Positions 20,020 to 31,987 of a stretch of 64,000 nucleotides of DNA are shown here, piece after piece (positions within the stretch are counted from its first letter, which is position 1; each line of letters begins with the position of its first letter). A model generated the notes under the pieces. The model had not been told where the DNA came from and did no database searches. It saw only the letters and a program-made list of their open reading frames with translations. The DNA is from Tiliqua scincoides. Lineage: Eukaryota > Chordata > Lepidosauria > Squamata > Scincidae. The stretch covers positions 217,926,419 through 217,990,418 of the forward strand of contig NC_089822.1 of assembly GCF_035046505.1 (NCBI RefSeq), read 5' to 3'. Made by a program: the position numbers and the translations under genes.

Positions 20020-22735
20020 TTTTATTTTCAGAAGACATTACCCAAGTAACTTAAATAACAAATTGTCTTTAATATTTGTAGATAAAACCAAGTTTTTAAA
20101 ATGACATCATTAAAAAAGAAAGAAAATCAACCCATCAGTTTTTTGTTCCATTTAGAAAGCTTGTTTTCTTTAGTTATAGTGTATGAGAAGCAATTTTGAA
20201 ACATCACTTTAAAATGTCAGGCAAAGGTTACTTATTGCAAAATGATTATTCTATTGAGAAATACATCTTAATAAAACCTTAAAAGCCCACCTAATTTTGT
20301 ATGCCCTGTTAACATTTCTGTGACAACAGTGGTAGCTTTCCAAGCTGGCCTCCATCAATACTGATTGTCAGAAAGTGCTTTTTAAGGAACAAATGTCAGA
20401 AAGTGCAGAGTTAAGGAACAATTTAGATTCAGAAGGTGAAGATATTCAAAATGGACCATTTCTTGCCCTCAGTGGCCAGTACAACAACCTCAACTCTGCC
20501 ATTTAGGCAATAATAATTGAATGGAGGCTTCTGTAGCAAGCACCATCAACAATTCATTGATTGGGCATTATATATAAGGTTCACAAGCCAACCTGTGAAA
20601 GTATTCATAAAGTATCCATGTTATGTATGAACTGTTCATACATAGTTTCCATTTCTGTATTTCTTGTGCCTATTAAAAAAATTTTCATTTGCTTTTTATA
20701 CAAGTATTTTTCTTTTCTTTTATCAACTTGTGTTGCAGGGCTGAATGGCATTTGTTTCATTGAAAGCCTAACTTCTTTCCAGGATGGAACTCAGTATGGT
20801 GTACATCAGGTTCCTAGGTTGTCATCTACTGACCAGACCTAGGTCCATTTAGGTTTGTGGCAATATCATTCATGTGCTCTCAGACTGTATCCTAGGATCT
20901 GATGGATACTGTGAGTTCTGTATGATTCAAGGAAGTAGATTACTTTCTTTGGTATGGCCTTGTGTTGACATTTTGTTTTTTCTTTATCTTATGCCTTACT
21001 CATCATAGTGGTTTGCTTCTCTGTTGTTTTGAAGTTATATTTGCTAGGATGAGGCCTAATTCTACTTCGCAGTGTTGTGTTTCTTGAGATATTCCTTTCC
21101 CTTTGTTTCCTCACTACTGTCTACTTAGTGTGTGCTCTCTGTCTCTTGCATTCCTGCACACACATGCTTCTTCCATTTTGTCTCCTTCTGCTACCTAATA
21201 AATTGATCATCAAGATTTGTAGCCCTCTACCATCTCTGATTTGCTTATTAATTTATCTTAAAAAAACAACATTATGAACAAAGAATTTCTATGTAAATAC
21301 AATATTTAATGTACTGTACTGTGGAAAAGTAATTCATGCATAGCATTTTTTCCCCAAATGCGATTCTTATTTCAAAGCATAAACATATGTGGCACTGCTT
21401 TCTTGAAAGAAGTGGCCATACCTTGAAAGAGGCAGTCAGTATTCATGCAACAAAAAGAAGTTACAATTTCCATTGTTGAGATGGAATAGTATGGCCATTA
21501 CAATACTAAGTGAATAGTATCCCTATTTAGTTCAAGTATCCCAGAATAGCAAAGAAATATGCTGATCCAGCCTGACTGATGAGGGCATGTCATATTTTGA
21601 GTAAAATGATTAGGCCAAAGGTTGCAAAAAGTCTTGCTTCACATGTAATATTTCTGTGCCATGACAGTCCTGAAGAGCATCAGCCCTGTTTGTATCTTCA
21701 TCTGGAACTAGTGAAATAAACTAATGCCTCTGATCTATTCATAACACAATAGCCCCAGCTGCATACAAGATGTTGCCGATGGCACTTTAGCAGCCCCTGG
21801 GTGCCAATATGTTCCTCTGGAAACACACAACAGTTTGACTTCCTATTAAGGACTTAATATCTCAGCGGTTTGAAAACAGATTGGGCTGAAACGGGGCCTG
21901 CAGGGTCTCATCTTGTTGGGGATGTTTTCCTGTGCAAAAATAGTTCAATTCCTTAAGGCTGCAATTACTGAAATGGCAAAAATAAAAGGCTTTAACTTGA
22001 TTTCATTGGGCTTTGAGAACTAGAGACAGAGAGAGCGTGCGAGCGACAGAGAGACAAACCTTTATTTTTAAAGCACTTGTTTGTAAGGATATTGAGTTCT
22101 TTTGTTACGTTAGAAGTACTTGAAGCTATCTATATATTTCTTTCTGTGTCTGATTGATGGGAACGTGATTTTTTAAAAATCATGCTTATTATATTGGGCT
22201 TTGGGAGAATCATACTTCTTTACTGCTGCAATGGTAATAATTCTCAAAGATGTGGACACCATAGCCCCAGACGCCTTTCATTAAGACAGGGCAAACTGAA
22301 GTTGCAAAAAAGAAAAAGCAGTCAGTTTTCTGGGAGATGTTGGAAGATCACCAGTGAAAAGTGATCTCCTGTGGCCCTGTTACAGTAGGTGGAACCTGAA
22401 CTGCAGCTTCCAAAAGCATTTGGAATGAGCTCTTAAATGGACCATAACAATTTCTTGTTGTAGCCCCCCAGAGAGATTTTGCAAGGCTATAAGCCCTGAT
22501 GATTACCTGATGAGTAGTGCTTGGTACCCCCTTTTTATAGTGCTGGTTGCTGGATTGCTCTCTTTAAGTTTTTTTGCCTGTCACCTCAGTTGGGACAGCA
22601 CTGGATGCTATTGTTCCCAGTCTCTGCTGATCCATTTAAATCAGTCCATTTAAAAAGTAATTTTAAAAGTCTGTAACATATGTGCAAATATTTGAATCCT
22701 GTCCAGGATTCTGTTTGAATCCTGTCCAGGTCATA
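20020..22735. other. Low-copy AT-rich stretch with minor repeats
   Basis: A 28-bp tandem duplication with TGTCAGAAAGTGC lies at 20366-20423. A faint L2-like 3' UTR piece (GGTTCCTAGGTTGTCATC, then CTGACCAGACC) lies at about 20780-20840. A GA-rich run is near 22025. I found no gene or RNA. Some subregions could be conserved non-coding DNA. Confidence 0.4.
22643..22694 (+). repeat. 52-bp direct repeat, copy A
   Basis: The segment starting AGTCCATTTAAAAAGTAATT and ending ATGTGCAAATATTT recurs at 24389-24440 with about two differences. The sequences before and after differ. Just downstream, GAATCCTGTCCAGG is itself duplicated. Confidence 0.9.
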
Positions 22736-22736
22736 G

Positions 22737-23095
22737 TATCATGGAACGCTAGAGTTGGAAATTACCTTGGAGGTCATCTAGTCTAACCCTCTGCTCAGTG
22801 CAGGCAACTGCAGCATCTCTGATGGATACCCATCAGTCCGTGCTTGAAAACCCCCAATGAAGAGCCCACAATTGCACAAGGGAGGCTGTTCCAGTACCAT
22901 ATAATCTTGCAATTAGGAAATGCTTCCTTACGTCTTTCCAAAATCTTTGCCCTCAGGAACCACAGAGAGCAAGTTTTCCCCTCCTTCTGTGTGACAGCCC
23001 TTTAGATCCTTGAAGACTATCACATCTCCACTAAGTCTTCTTCTAGGTAAACATACCAAGCTTTTCAAACCAGTCCTCATAGGACTTGGTTTCTA
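22737..23095 (-). mobile_element. CR1 LINE 3' end
   Basis: The plus strand reads ATCATGGAACGCTAGAGTTG, GGAGGTCATCTAGTCTAACC, GGCTGTTCCAGTACC and CCTTGAAGACTATCACATCT, the complement of the classic CR1 3' region with its short-repeat tail at the left. It is 5'-truncated, with no RT sequence, and diverged throughout. Confidence 0.85.
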
Positions 23096-25149
23096 GAACT
23101 CTTACCCTGGGCTAGCCCATCCATGAGGCAAACTGAAGTGGTCACCTCGGGCAGCAAGATGGTGAGGGGTGGCACCCGTGTCCACTTACTTGCTTTCATT
23201 GCTCCTTCTCCTCCTCCCACTCCCTGAATTGAAAAAGAAGGGAATGGACAGGAATAGAAAATGTGGAGGGAAGGAGACTACTGACCTAGAACATTGGTGG
23301 GTGGGAAGAACAGAGGCTGGAGCATCATTGGATAAGGGGGGGGGCAACATTTGACATGCTACCTCAGGTGTGAGAAGGTCTTGGGAAAGCTCTGCCCTCA
23401 CCGTGTTACAGTCCATGCATGCAAGTCTGGTCAGTGTCACTTCTCTGTAAGGTCTAAAATTGTTCATTATTACAAATGTTTTTAACCCTCTATAATGACA
23501 ACAGCCATCAACACAAACTGGGATATGTCTGCAATTGACTCTTGGCTAAGTTACGTATGAAAGTTGTAAAAATGCCTGATTCAAAAAACCAGTGGGAGAA
23601 TCTATTACATTTGTGTAGAGATCAGCCTGCATCCTTAGGAAGAGTGTATTTTGCAGTTTAGGAAGAGTGTATTTCTGTATATCACTGTAGTAGCATCTGG
23701 AACTTAGATAGGGCTGGGAGATACTCTTGTACAAATCCCTTAATATCCCACTTCAGAGATTACAGGGCTCAGACAAAACCACATTTGTAAGAACTATAAG
23801 CATGACCTGACTTTCAACAGAAAGAAAGCAATTTAGCTTGAGAAAAAGAGCTGTGTAGGATATGATGAATAACGTACTGGAGAAAGTATGTGTGCCAGGC
23901 TATTAAAGTTGCATGCATGTCATTCTGTCAATATAGGTGACATTCTCAAAATGAGCATGGTTTGTGGGTAGATGACATGTCTGTCAACCCCTGAAAACTA
24001 CACTCACTGCATATTTTCCTGTTCACTGGTAACAATATTGTGGTGCTGAAAGCTGCTCAAAGGATCAGAAAAATAGTTGCTATTTTTAGCTTTCCTGGAA
24101 CTATCCTACCCTACAAAAATGAGGAGGGCTCTGATACCAGATGGGTAGATGGCACAGCTGCCATGCTTCACCACCTTTATCTTTCTTCATTGTTCCCACA
24201 GGTAAAAAACACGATCATGCTTTGAAGTTCATTAAAGCAATGGAATTTTGTGTGGGTTGAATATAATCCCTTGGTTTTAAAATGGAGAATTATCTTAATT
24301 AAACAGGAGCTAATTATTTATCCCAGGGTTAACTGACTCCTTTTGATCGTTGATGGAAACCCAATTATGTCTCGGTTAGTTGTGGTAGAGTCCATTTAAA
24401 AAGTAATTTTAAAAGCCTGTAACACATGTGCAAATATTTATATCTGCACTGGAGCAAAATATATTTGAATTTCAAAGAATTCACTTTAAGCAATGCTTAT
24501 CAAATAAGCTTGTTCAATTTCATTTTGGTTTTCTATGAGTGAAATGAGTTGCTGAAACCTCTGACCTGAATATAAACGAGTTAGTCTGAATTAAGATATT
24601 CAGATGGATGGCTTCATTTTTGCCTTTTTAAGAAATCAGTATTATGGTTACAGTCATTAGAATTTCTACTTCTGTACTGAAAAAAATTGCTTCTGTTTTG
24701 ATTTGAATTGCTCATATAGGGAGTCTAGAAAAAAGAAACCCATGCTTCTATTCACAGTCTACAAGATGCCTGTTGTCCCTACCTCTTCTTGTTTACTACT
24801 CATTTTCCATTCAGCACCCATTTGGCACAAATCTTATGAGGATATTTTACTATTGTAATGGGTGGGTAAATCGGAGATTCTGTAAGTTTGCCAGATATCT
24901 CATAAAAGCAAGGTAATTTTCTCAGAATGGTGGTATAGATGATGAATTGGAAAAACTTTCATTCAAGTCCCAAATCAGTGAAGCTCATTGAGTAGCTGTC
25001 TCAAAAGAATCTCCTTCACATGGCCAGAATATTTCTAGGGCATGAGTAGGGAAAGCATCACCTGCACAGTCACTATCTGGTGGGAGTCCACAATGGTCAT
25101 ACCATGTGTGCATAGATGTATTGTAGCAGTGCGGGTTAAGGTTCCCGGG
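23096..25149. other. Low-copy spacer with two duplications
   Basis: A 17-bp duplication with TTAGGAAGAGTGTATTT lies at 23635-23674, and copy B of the 52-bp direct repeat at 24389-24440. A repeat-free AT-rich block at 24230-24560 could be conserved non-coding DNA. No gene seen. Confidence 0.45.
24389..24440 (+). repeat. 52-bp direct repeat, copy B
   Basis: Matches 22643-22694 at about 50 of 52 positions, in the same orientation, 1.75 kb downstream. Confidence 0.9.
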
Positions 25150-25323
25150 CAGGGTGACCAGATACAATGGAGGACAGAGTGTCTATACTGTTAACCATTG
25201 TATAGAACAATGGATTGTGGCAGGTGCAGCTTTTAATGTTGAGCTGCGCCTGCCAAAATTCGCTCTTCTATACAATGGTTAAAGGTATAGGCACTCTGAC
25301 CTCCATTGTATCTGTTTACCCTG
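25150..25323. mobile_element. Palindromic hAT-like foldback MITE
   Basis: Nearly the whole 174 bp folds on itself. The left arm, CAGGGTGACCAGATACAATG onward, pairs with the inverse right arm, CAGGGTAAACAGATACAATG onward, through ACCATTGTATAGA and GGCAGGTGCAGCT. The flanks ttcccggg (25142-25149) and ttcctcgg (25324-25331) match at 6 of 8, as for hAT. It has no coding content. Confidence 0.85.
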
Positions 25324-25331
25324 TTCCTCGG

Positions 25332-25529
25332 CCTATTTTTGTCTTGTCCGGGGCACATCTTGAAACATTGCAAAAATTCACAAGACCAGTTTCACCAAAA
25401 GTCTTGACAAGGCACCAAAAATGGTTTGTGTGCCAACATGCAATTGTAACACAGACAATATATGTAATTTTAGAGTACTTCCTCAAAGTCTCTGAAAAGC
25501 AGTCATCTGTATACAACCTGAATGTGCCA
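25332..25529. other. Spacer, no gene seen
   Basis: Overlapping short frames on both strands continue into the MIR copy. They are not supported as genes. Confidence 0.4.
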
Positions 25530-25657
25530 AATGCTATTATTCCTATTTTCCCATCTGCCATTGTAGGGATGAGGAAATGAGGCTTGCCCAAGGCCACCCA
25601 GCAAGTTCATAAATGAGTTGGAATGGGAGTGCAGGCCCTCTGGATCCAAGTCCAAAT
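25530..25657 (+). mobile_element. MIR/CORE-SINE remnant
   Basis: GATGAGGAAATGAGGCTTGC, then CCCAAGGCCACCCAGCAAG, then GTTGGAATGGGAGTGCAGG follow the MIR core and its flanks closely. This amniote-wide family is ancient, so the match marks old sequence. Neither end is sharp. Confidence 0.72.
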
Positions 25658-26015
25658 GAGCCAAATTGACTCACATGCCTCAGCTTCTCCAATCCTGCTT
25701 GGTATACAAAGAAGCCTGGAGGGCTCAACTTCTGAAGTTCACTCCCCCCCTCTGTTGTTGGTTGTGAGTTGAGAGAAGTGAAGTGGCTGCTTGGAAATGA
25801 TTGCCTTTGATAAGAGATATTTAGGTTTAATTCAAGAAGGTTCAGGATTTAAAACAGCAGCCTAAAATAAATAATTTATATAGTCTGTAAATCTTATCTG
25901 AAGGCAAGATACTGCACACAGTTTGGAAGCATAGAATGATGCCAAATTATTACTGGGGGGGGGGGTGTTTCCTATTTTTTTTTTTAATTGCATTGAACCT
26001 TGGAGTGAAGTTTTC
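25658..26015. other. Spacer with homopolymer runs
   Basis: A G-run near 25960 and a T-run near 25977. Nothing else recognised. Confidence 0.5.
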
Positions 26016-26272
26016 AATTATTATTAACATTATTATTAACAGTATTTATATACCGCTTTTCAACTAAAAGTTCACAAAGCGGTTTACAGAGAAAAATCAA
26101 ATAACTAAATGGCTCCCTGTCCCAAAAGGGCTCACAATCTAAAAAGATGCAAATGAATACCAGCAGACAGCCACTAGAACAGACAGTGCTGGGGTGAGGT
26201 GGGCCATTTACTCTCCCCCTGCTAAAAGAAGGAGCACCCACTTGAAAAAGTGTCTCTTACCCAATTAGCAGG
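26016..26272 (-). mobile_element. LINE-type 3' end, copy B (AAGCGGTATATAAATA family)
   Basis: Read on the minus strand it gives CCTGCTAATTGGGTAAGAG, AGATTGTGAGCCC, AAACCGCTTTGTGAAC and AAAGCGGTATATAAATACTG, then a TTAATAA tail. The same unit is at 27853-28104 (plus) and 52018-52114 (minus). The 3' half is the common reptile L2-type tail. Copies at 26 and 28 kb start at the same 5' point, which would also fit a SINE. Confidence 0.75.
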
Positions 26273-26392
26273 GGTGAACTTCCCTTCCTTCTGGGGCCAG
26301 CACACACAGCCTGATTTCAACAAGATGTGGGAAGCACAGTGCAGCAAACTCTTACTATTTCCAGCTTTCCATGCATGTCTTAGGCCCCAATC

Positions 26393-26546
26393 CTATGCAG
26401 CATTCCAGCACTGATCCAGCATGTGCTGCATCCTGTGATGGTGGGTTATTCACAGAAGCCTCCTCAAAGTAAGGGAATGTTTGTTCCCTTACCTCAGGGC
26501 TGCATTGCAGCTGCATCAGTGCTGAAAGTTGGATAAGATTGAGCCC
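26393..26546. mobile_element. MITE of the CAATCCTATCCAACTTTCCAGC family
   Basis: The left end GGCCCCAATCCTATGCAGC and the right end AAAGTTGGATAAGATTGAGC form the TIR. Inside, TAAGGGAATGTTTGTTCCC is a small palindrome shared with the copy at 50390. TTA and TCA flank the element. Confidence 0.8.
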
Positions 26547-26691
26547 TCAGTCATGTTTCCATGTATGTTAAGTCAGGAACCATGTAGTTTGCCTAATCAC
26601 TTATAATATTGGCATTCTAATAGCACATCTCTTGGGGCCATCAATTACTGGTGTGCTTATACAAAACTATTTATAGATGGTAAGTGCATTT

Positions 26692-26694
<3 letters not shown>

Positions 26695-26740
<46 letters not shown>
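26695..26740. repeat. (TG)n microsatellite
   Basis: An uninterrupted TG run of about 22 units, probably length-variable between individuals. Confidence 0.98.
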
Positions 26741-26741
<1 letters not shown>

Positions 26742-27852
26742 AACAGCTAAACTTTGTCTTATCTTTCATCCTTTACAGATCAGGACTGCCACTCATCTGT
26801 CTTCAGATAGATCAGTCCATGTTCCCATTCCAATTATTCCAACTGGTATAGGAACATTTTCACAGCCTCATTTGCTTTGAGTCTTATCCAAAGGAATTTA
26901 TCTGTCCTCTGAATGACTTAATTATGTAGTCTTTGTTCTCAAATACCATATGGGAATTATGTCTAGTTGATAGTATGCAAGTTAACTCGACAATAAACTT
27001 ATAAGAATTGCTTTCTCTCATAAAAGCATAAAACGCTCTAGTCTTGGTGAAAATAAGCAAGTCTAGTTCCTCTAATCACTGCTTAGATGGATGAGAATGA
27101 TCTGGAAACTCTCCATTGCCTTGGGCTCCATGGAGGAAAGTGATGGCCTAATCCTCACTAGGCCAAGCGATGATGGTCTCTTGCTGCTTCTTTTGCTGGT
27201 GCTGAGTGATGTAAAGCAGTCAGTGCCAGTCATAAAAATATATATTCACATATAGAAGGTATATTAGTTATAAATACCTAATGTGAAATAGCAGCAACAG
27301 TAGCAAAAAAAAAAAAAAATTCAGTTAAACATCAAGTGAAATAAATACCGTAGATACTCACGTAGTGAAATTTTTGCCAAGTAATCAAGCTCCAATTCTC
27401 ACTTCGCCTTATCTCCGGGTCAATCAGAGGGCAGAGCCTTTCAACTCTGAACAGTTTTGTTTCTCTGCTCAGGCAGGAACCTGGTTAGTTTCTACAGTAA
27501 CTTTCCTGGGAAATTCCAGCCAAAGTTAACCTTTTAAGCTCCTCAGTTCCCTTTTGCTGCTGCAACCTGGTTCCTTTACGCAAATGCATGTATTTGGCAG
27601 AGGTCTTTTTTTTTCCAACACCAGGATGGGATCCTCCTTTCCATTTGAGATAAAGTCCAAGGCTACAATTCAGTGCACCATTACTTAAGAATAACTCCTA
27701 AGGAAAGGAGTGGGTCTACTTCTGAGTAGAAAGGTTGCAAACATATGCAGCTGCATCTCTCGGCTGTGAATTGAATTGCACACTCAGTTATGTGTTATGG
27801 GTTGTATGTAGAGCTTCTGGCTTAACACGCCAGACACCTTAAAGGTGAAACC
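26741..27852. other. Low-copy spacer
   Basis: An A-run lies near 27305. A weak foldback-family trace (CTACTTCTGAGTAGAAAGG) is at about 27660-27760. No gene seen. Confidence 0.45.
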
Positions 27853-28104
27853 CTGCTAATTGGGTAAGAGGCACTTTTTCAATTGGGTGCTCCTTTTTTA
27901 GCAGGGGGAGAGTAACTGGCCCATCTCACCCCAGCACTGTCTGTTCTAGTGGCTGTCTGCTGGTATTCATTTGCATTTTTTTAGATTGTGAGCCCTTGGG
28001 ACAGGGAGCCATTTAGTTATTTGATTTTTCTCTGTAAACCGCTTTGTGAACTTTTAGTTGAAAAGCGGTATATAAATACTGTTAATAATAATAATAATAA
28101 TAAT
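27853..28104 (+). mobile_element. LINE-type 3' end, copy A, with (TAA)n tail
   Basis: From CCCTGCTAATTGGGTAAGAG through GATTGTGAGCCCTTGGGAC to AAAGCGGTATATAAATACTG, it ends in a clean (TAA)n run. It matches the minus-strand copy at 26016-26272 almost end to end. The tandem tail in place of poly(A) is usual for L2/CR1 and RTE LINEs and their SINEs. Confidence 0.8.
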
Positions 28105-28123
28105 TTGATTCATGGTTCTCCTG

Positions 28124-28610
28124 CAGTGGTTCCCAACCCTTTTCAGTTACATATCCCTTGGCAACCCATTTCCATAAATTGTACCCTTCCTATTAGCAAA
28201 ATGTTTGTAATAATACAAGCCCTCATCTCCTCTCTATGAAAACCCAGACTTCATGTATTCATCATATATTTTCTCTTTTCATCTGTTTGAAGAACAGAAG
28301 ATTCTGCCTTTGCACTGTTTTGCACCAGAAGTGTGCTGAGAAATTCTGGGTGATTGATCACTTTCCATATTATGTTTCAGGTTTTTTTTACTGTGCTGGT
28401 TTTCAATCACTGGTTCATACATTAATTTATGACCAAAAACTAGCTATTGGTGGGGCTTTCACAGCCAACTAGCTACCTCCCTTCCAGGCCGTGCATTCTG
28501 GAGCACGGCCTGCCTTTTTCTGCCATTATTCCATTCTTTTTCAAGTACCCCTAAAGGTCCTGTTGAGTGTCCCTGTGGGACAGGGACACAGGGAACAGTG
28601 GGAACCACTG
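28124..28610. mobile_element. Non-autonomous hAT
   Basis: The left end CAGTGGTTCCCAACCC and the right end AACAGTGGGAACCACTG form the TIR. The duplication ttctcctg (28116-28123) and ttttactg (28611-28618) matches at 6 of 8. The interior contains CCTTGGCAACCCATTTCC, typical of the family. No transposase. Confidence 0.82.
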
Positions 28611-28618
28611 TTTTACTG

Positions 28619-29743
28619 GTAAGTTGTTTACAGTGCACTTACTCTGATAGTGTTTACAAAACGATGGTGAAGACCAGAATTTAAAAAGAATACAAATGTA
28701 TCTTATGATCTTTTACTATGTTCTTAATAAATTAGAGACTACTGTTCTTAGGTAACAATTAGTGGTAGGTTATTTTTCAGGATCTGGCTTCTGGTAAAAT
28801 CAGACAAAACTATAGTCAAAAACCCCCTAAGTTTAACCCCTGACTTATCCAAGGGTCATAGAAAATTCTATGATTGCTGGCTCAAAACCTGCACTCAACT
28901 TATCTGTGGGGTCGACTTATAGGCAAGTTTCTGCAGTGAGTTTTCAGAGTGATTTGACCGGGCTACATTCTAATAGCCCATGGTTGAAAGAATACAAATT
29001 TTACAATCTAAAAGCAAGATGAAGTACTTCTGGTCATCCTATTGTAAAAGATCTTATTGGTTACAGTGGGAAAACCATAAGCATACAAAGTAATGAATAA
29101 TGGCTTGAACCCTGCTTGGTTGCATACAATAATCTGTGCCAAGATGGAAACCCCAAGCAGAAATTAGAAATTTAGGATATTTAGACATATTTTCTTATCT
29201 TGAAAAACATGACTTGAAGTAGATGGTACTTTAGATGTTACATGGAAGTACAAAAAAGAGACCCTCATTTTTGCCTAATGTTCAAAGATACCATCAGCTG
29301 GCAAGATAGGTAAGAAGGCTAATTAGCTAACAGCAGGGCATGAATGTGCTGGTTATCTATTTGGGACATCCATTGCCCCATTACTATGGAGAATAGAACT
29401 TCTGGCCACTCTCTGGCATGTGTGCTGAACTAATACCTCTCTATTTTTGATGTTCCCACCCCTGTGCCAATTAACATGCAGCCAAAACAGTACCACCCAC
29501 AAAGAATATGGAGACTTAAAGATTAAAGGCACAAAAATCTCCCAAACACTTTGCATCCAGGGTTACTAAGGATTAAAGAAAGAATTCTTAACCATATGGA
29601 TATATGTATGTATGTGTTTGGTGTATGGGAACCAAATGATGGGGGCATGGGGCTTGATCTCTGAACATCTAAAAAAATTATTGTTAGATTATTATCCCAT
29701 CAATACAGATTGGCACATTCTGTTCCTAACTATATGTAAAGTA
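28619..29743. other. Low-copy spacer, no gene seen
   Basis: No repeat ends or convincing coding frame. Confidence 0.45.
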
Positions 29744-30082
29744 TATATATTATATTATTGGCAACCTTCAGTCCCGAAAGACTATGGTATCGCGCTCTGA
29801 ATGGTGGTTCTGGAACAGTGTCTGGTGTGGCTGAAAAGGCCAATCCGGGAGTGCAATCCCTTCCACACCAGGAGCAAGTGCAGTCTGTCCCTGGTCTGTC
29901 TCCCTGGCTATGGGCCTTCCTTCTTTGCCTCTTTGCCTCAGACTGTTGGCCAAGTGTCTCTTCAAACTGGGAAAGGCCATGCTGCACAGCCTGCCTCCAA
30001 GCAGGCCTCTCAGAGGCCAGGGTTTCCCACTTGTTGAGGTCCACTCCTAAGGCCTTCAGATCCCTCTTGCAGATGTAATGCA
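29744..30082 (-). mobile_element. SINE-partner LINE, 5'-truncated copy
   Basis: Minus-strand reading gives ICKRDLKALGVDLNKWETLA, SERPAWRQAVQHGLSQFEET and a C-terminal cysteine block, then the 3' end ACTATGGTATCG inverted and a TTGGCAACCTTCAG end. A 10-bp duplication, atgtaaagta, is at 29734-29743 and 30083-30092. The LINE tail after TTGCCAA is an AT-only run, ataatataat. It covers about the last 100 codons. Compared with the copy at 33140 it has a frame change near the cysteine block. Confidence 0.85.
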
Positions 30083-30092
30083 ATGTAAAGTA

Positions 30093-30616
30093 AAACCAAG
30101 CTATTGACATCTTTTGAAGTCGTACTGGTATCTAATAGGATCTGTGATGATGATTCATTTCATTCACCTTTATTGGCATATGCTGTGATGATGATGATGA
30201 TTTTGGCAGTCTGGCAAAGGGAGAATGGGGACATATTGGGCAATCCATTGGGGGGGGCCTGTAATTGTAAAAAGTTTAAGAATTCCTGGGTTATTAAAGA
30301 AAGAAAACCTGGATTCCTAGGGAGACATTTCAGGACTTTCAGTTTCAATGTTTTTACAGCAAGGTTGGGAACATCACTTCATGTTTGAAGAGGAGTGGAT
30401 AAGACATAGGAGCTAGAGAGATAAAGGGGCTGAAAGGAGAGTGCAGAGAAAAAGCCACCTGGTCAGCAACTGCTTACGGATTTGGTATATGGGTGACATC
30501 ACCACCAATTACTTTTGTGTTTGTGCAAGGGAGTGATGCCAGGAATTACCCACTCAGTGGCCAATGAGGCAGCTATGTTACGGAGAGACTGCAAGTGTAG
30601 GAGCTTCAAGCATACA
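30093..30616. other. Spacer, no gene seen
   Basis: Includes a short GATGAT run at about 30185-30202 and a G-run near 30250. No feature supported. Confidence 0.45.
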
Positions 30617-30624
30617 ACATAGAA

Positions 30625-30853
30625 CAACCATTTTCAAACTTTTTCATCTCATGGCACATTGACGAGGCACTAAAATTACTAAGGCACACCAACAGTTTCT
30701 GGACAATTGACAAGATACGCCATGCTGCTGGTAGGGAGCTCACATCCCCCAATATCCCTACTAATAAATGACCCTCCCCCAAATTCCTACAGCCCACTTG
30801 CAGATCACCCACGGCCCACCAGTGTGTCGTGGCACAGTGTTTGAAAACCACTG
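30625..30853. mobile_element. hAT MITE of the CATTTTCAAC/GGCACAC family, perfect TSD
   Basis: The left end CAACCATTTTCAAAC and the inverse right end CAGTGGTTTTCAAAC are the TIR. A perfect 8-bp duplication acatagaa lies at 30617-30624 and 30854-30861. Internal ATGGCACATTGACGAGGCAC and GTCGTGGCACAGTG mark the family. Confidence 0.92.
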
Positions 30854-30861
30854 ACATAGAA

Positions 30862-31700
30862 CATAGGCTGTCAATCAAAAGATAACAGTTTGACTGTGTT
30901 TCTTCTGTAAATACAAATTACTTATTATGTGACATTTGGAGGGTTGTTTTTTTTTACGATTATTGGACAGAAAAAATTTCATGCAGTTGGCATTGCATGC
31001 CAGATATTTTTAGATTATAAAAGTAATTAAAGCTTGATCATGTAGAGATTCAGTAAACATGCAGAATACAAGATGAACATTTCTTCATAAAGTCCAACTT
31101 ACTTTAGGTTTAAAGTCATTATTTTGCAATAAAAAACTAAGCACTTTATCCAGCATACTGTACTTCCTCCTCTTGGGTCCCTGCAAATATGCAGATGTTA
31201 AGTTTTAGCCACAGGAGGGCTCACATAAACCAATAATATTATGTGGAAAGAAGTATGTACTTTTAAATGAAAGGAACAGATTAGGTCAGTTGAAAACTCT
31301 GTGGCTGAAAACCTTGACAAAATGCCTCCAAATCTGGTATGTGGCTAACTGTTCATTTGTGCTCCTGCAGTTCAGCTGAATTCAGTTGTGTTTTAAATCT
31401 AGAGTTCATGCATAGCATGATCTGTATGTATGCTGTATTTCCAGGACTCTTCTTTGTGACTTTGAACATGACAAACAATTTAGGAGACGTGCCAGCAGTT
31501 TAAGCTGCCCTTGCAGCAGTTGACACATGGCGTATACTTTTGTTCCTTTTCATTTGGTTGAACCAGGGGCAAAGGAAATCAACAGTGATGGAGCTAATGC
31601 CAGTGTTTTAGATTTAGCTGCTCTGCCAATGACTGATTAAGCAGCAAGGACACTTCCAGACCTGCTTTTTTCCCCCCCACTGAACTGCTGCTTTTTATTT
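30862..31700. other. Low-copy spacer, no gene seen
   Basis: AT-rich, with no recognisable repeat end or coding frame. Confidence 0.45.
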
Positions 31701-31708
31701 CACTAGAA

Positions 31709-31929
31709 CAGTGTTTCTCAAATTGTGGGTCAGGAACCACTAGGTGGGTCGCTAACCAATTTCAGGTGGGTCCCTATTCATTTCAAGATTTTATTTTTAA
31801 TATGTTAGACTTGATGCTACTGTGGTATGTGACTACATTTGGGGAAATGTTACAGACCTGTACTTTTAACACACTACTATGTATATTCTTTTAACATTGA
31901 TGGTCAATGGAACTTACTCCTGGGTAAGT

Positions 31930-31987
<58 letters not shown>

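Noticed and set aside
20736-20808. Possible exon after TTGTGTTGCAG
   Set aside because: The downstream sequence resembles an L2-type 3' UTR fragment and the donor is poor.
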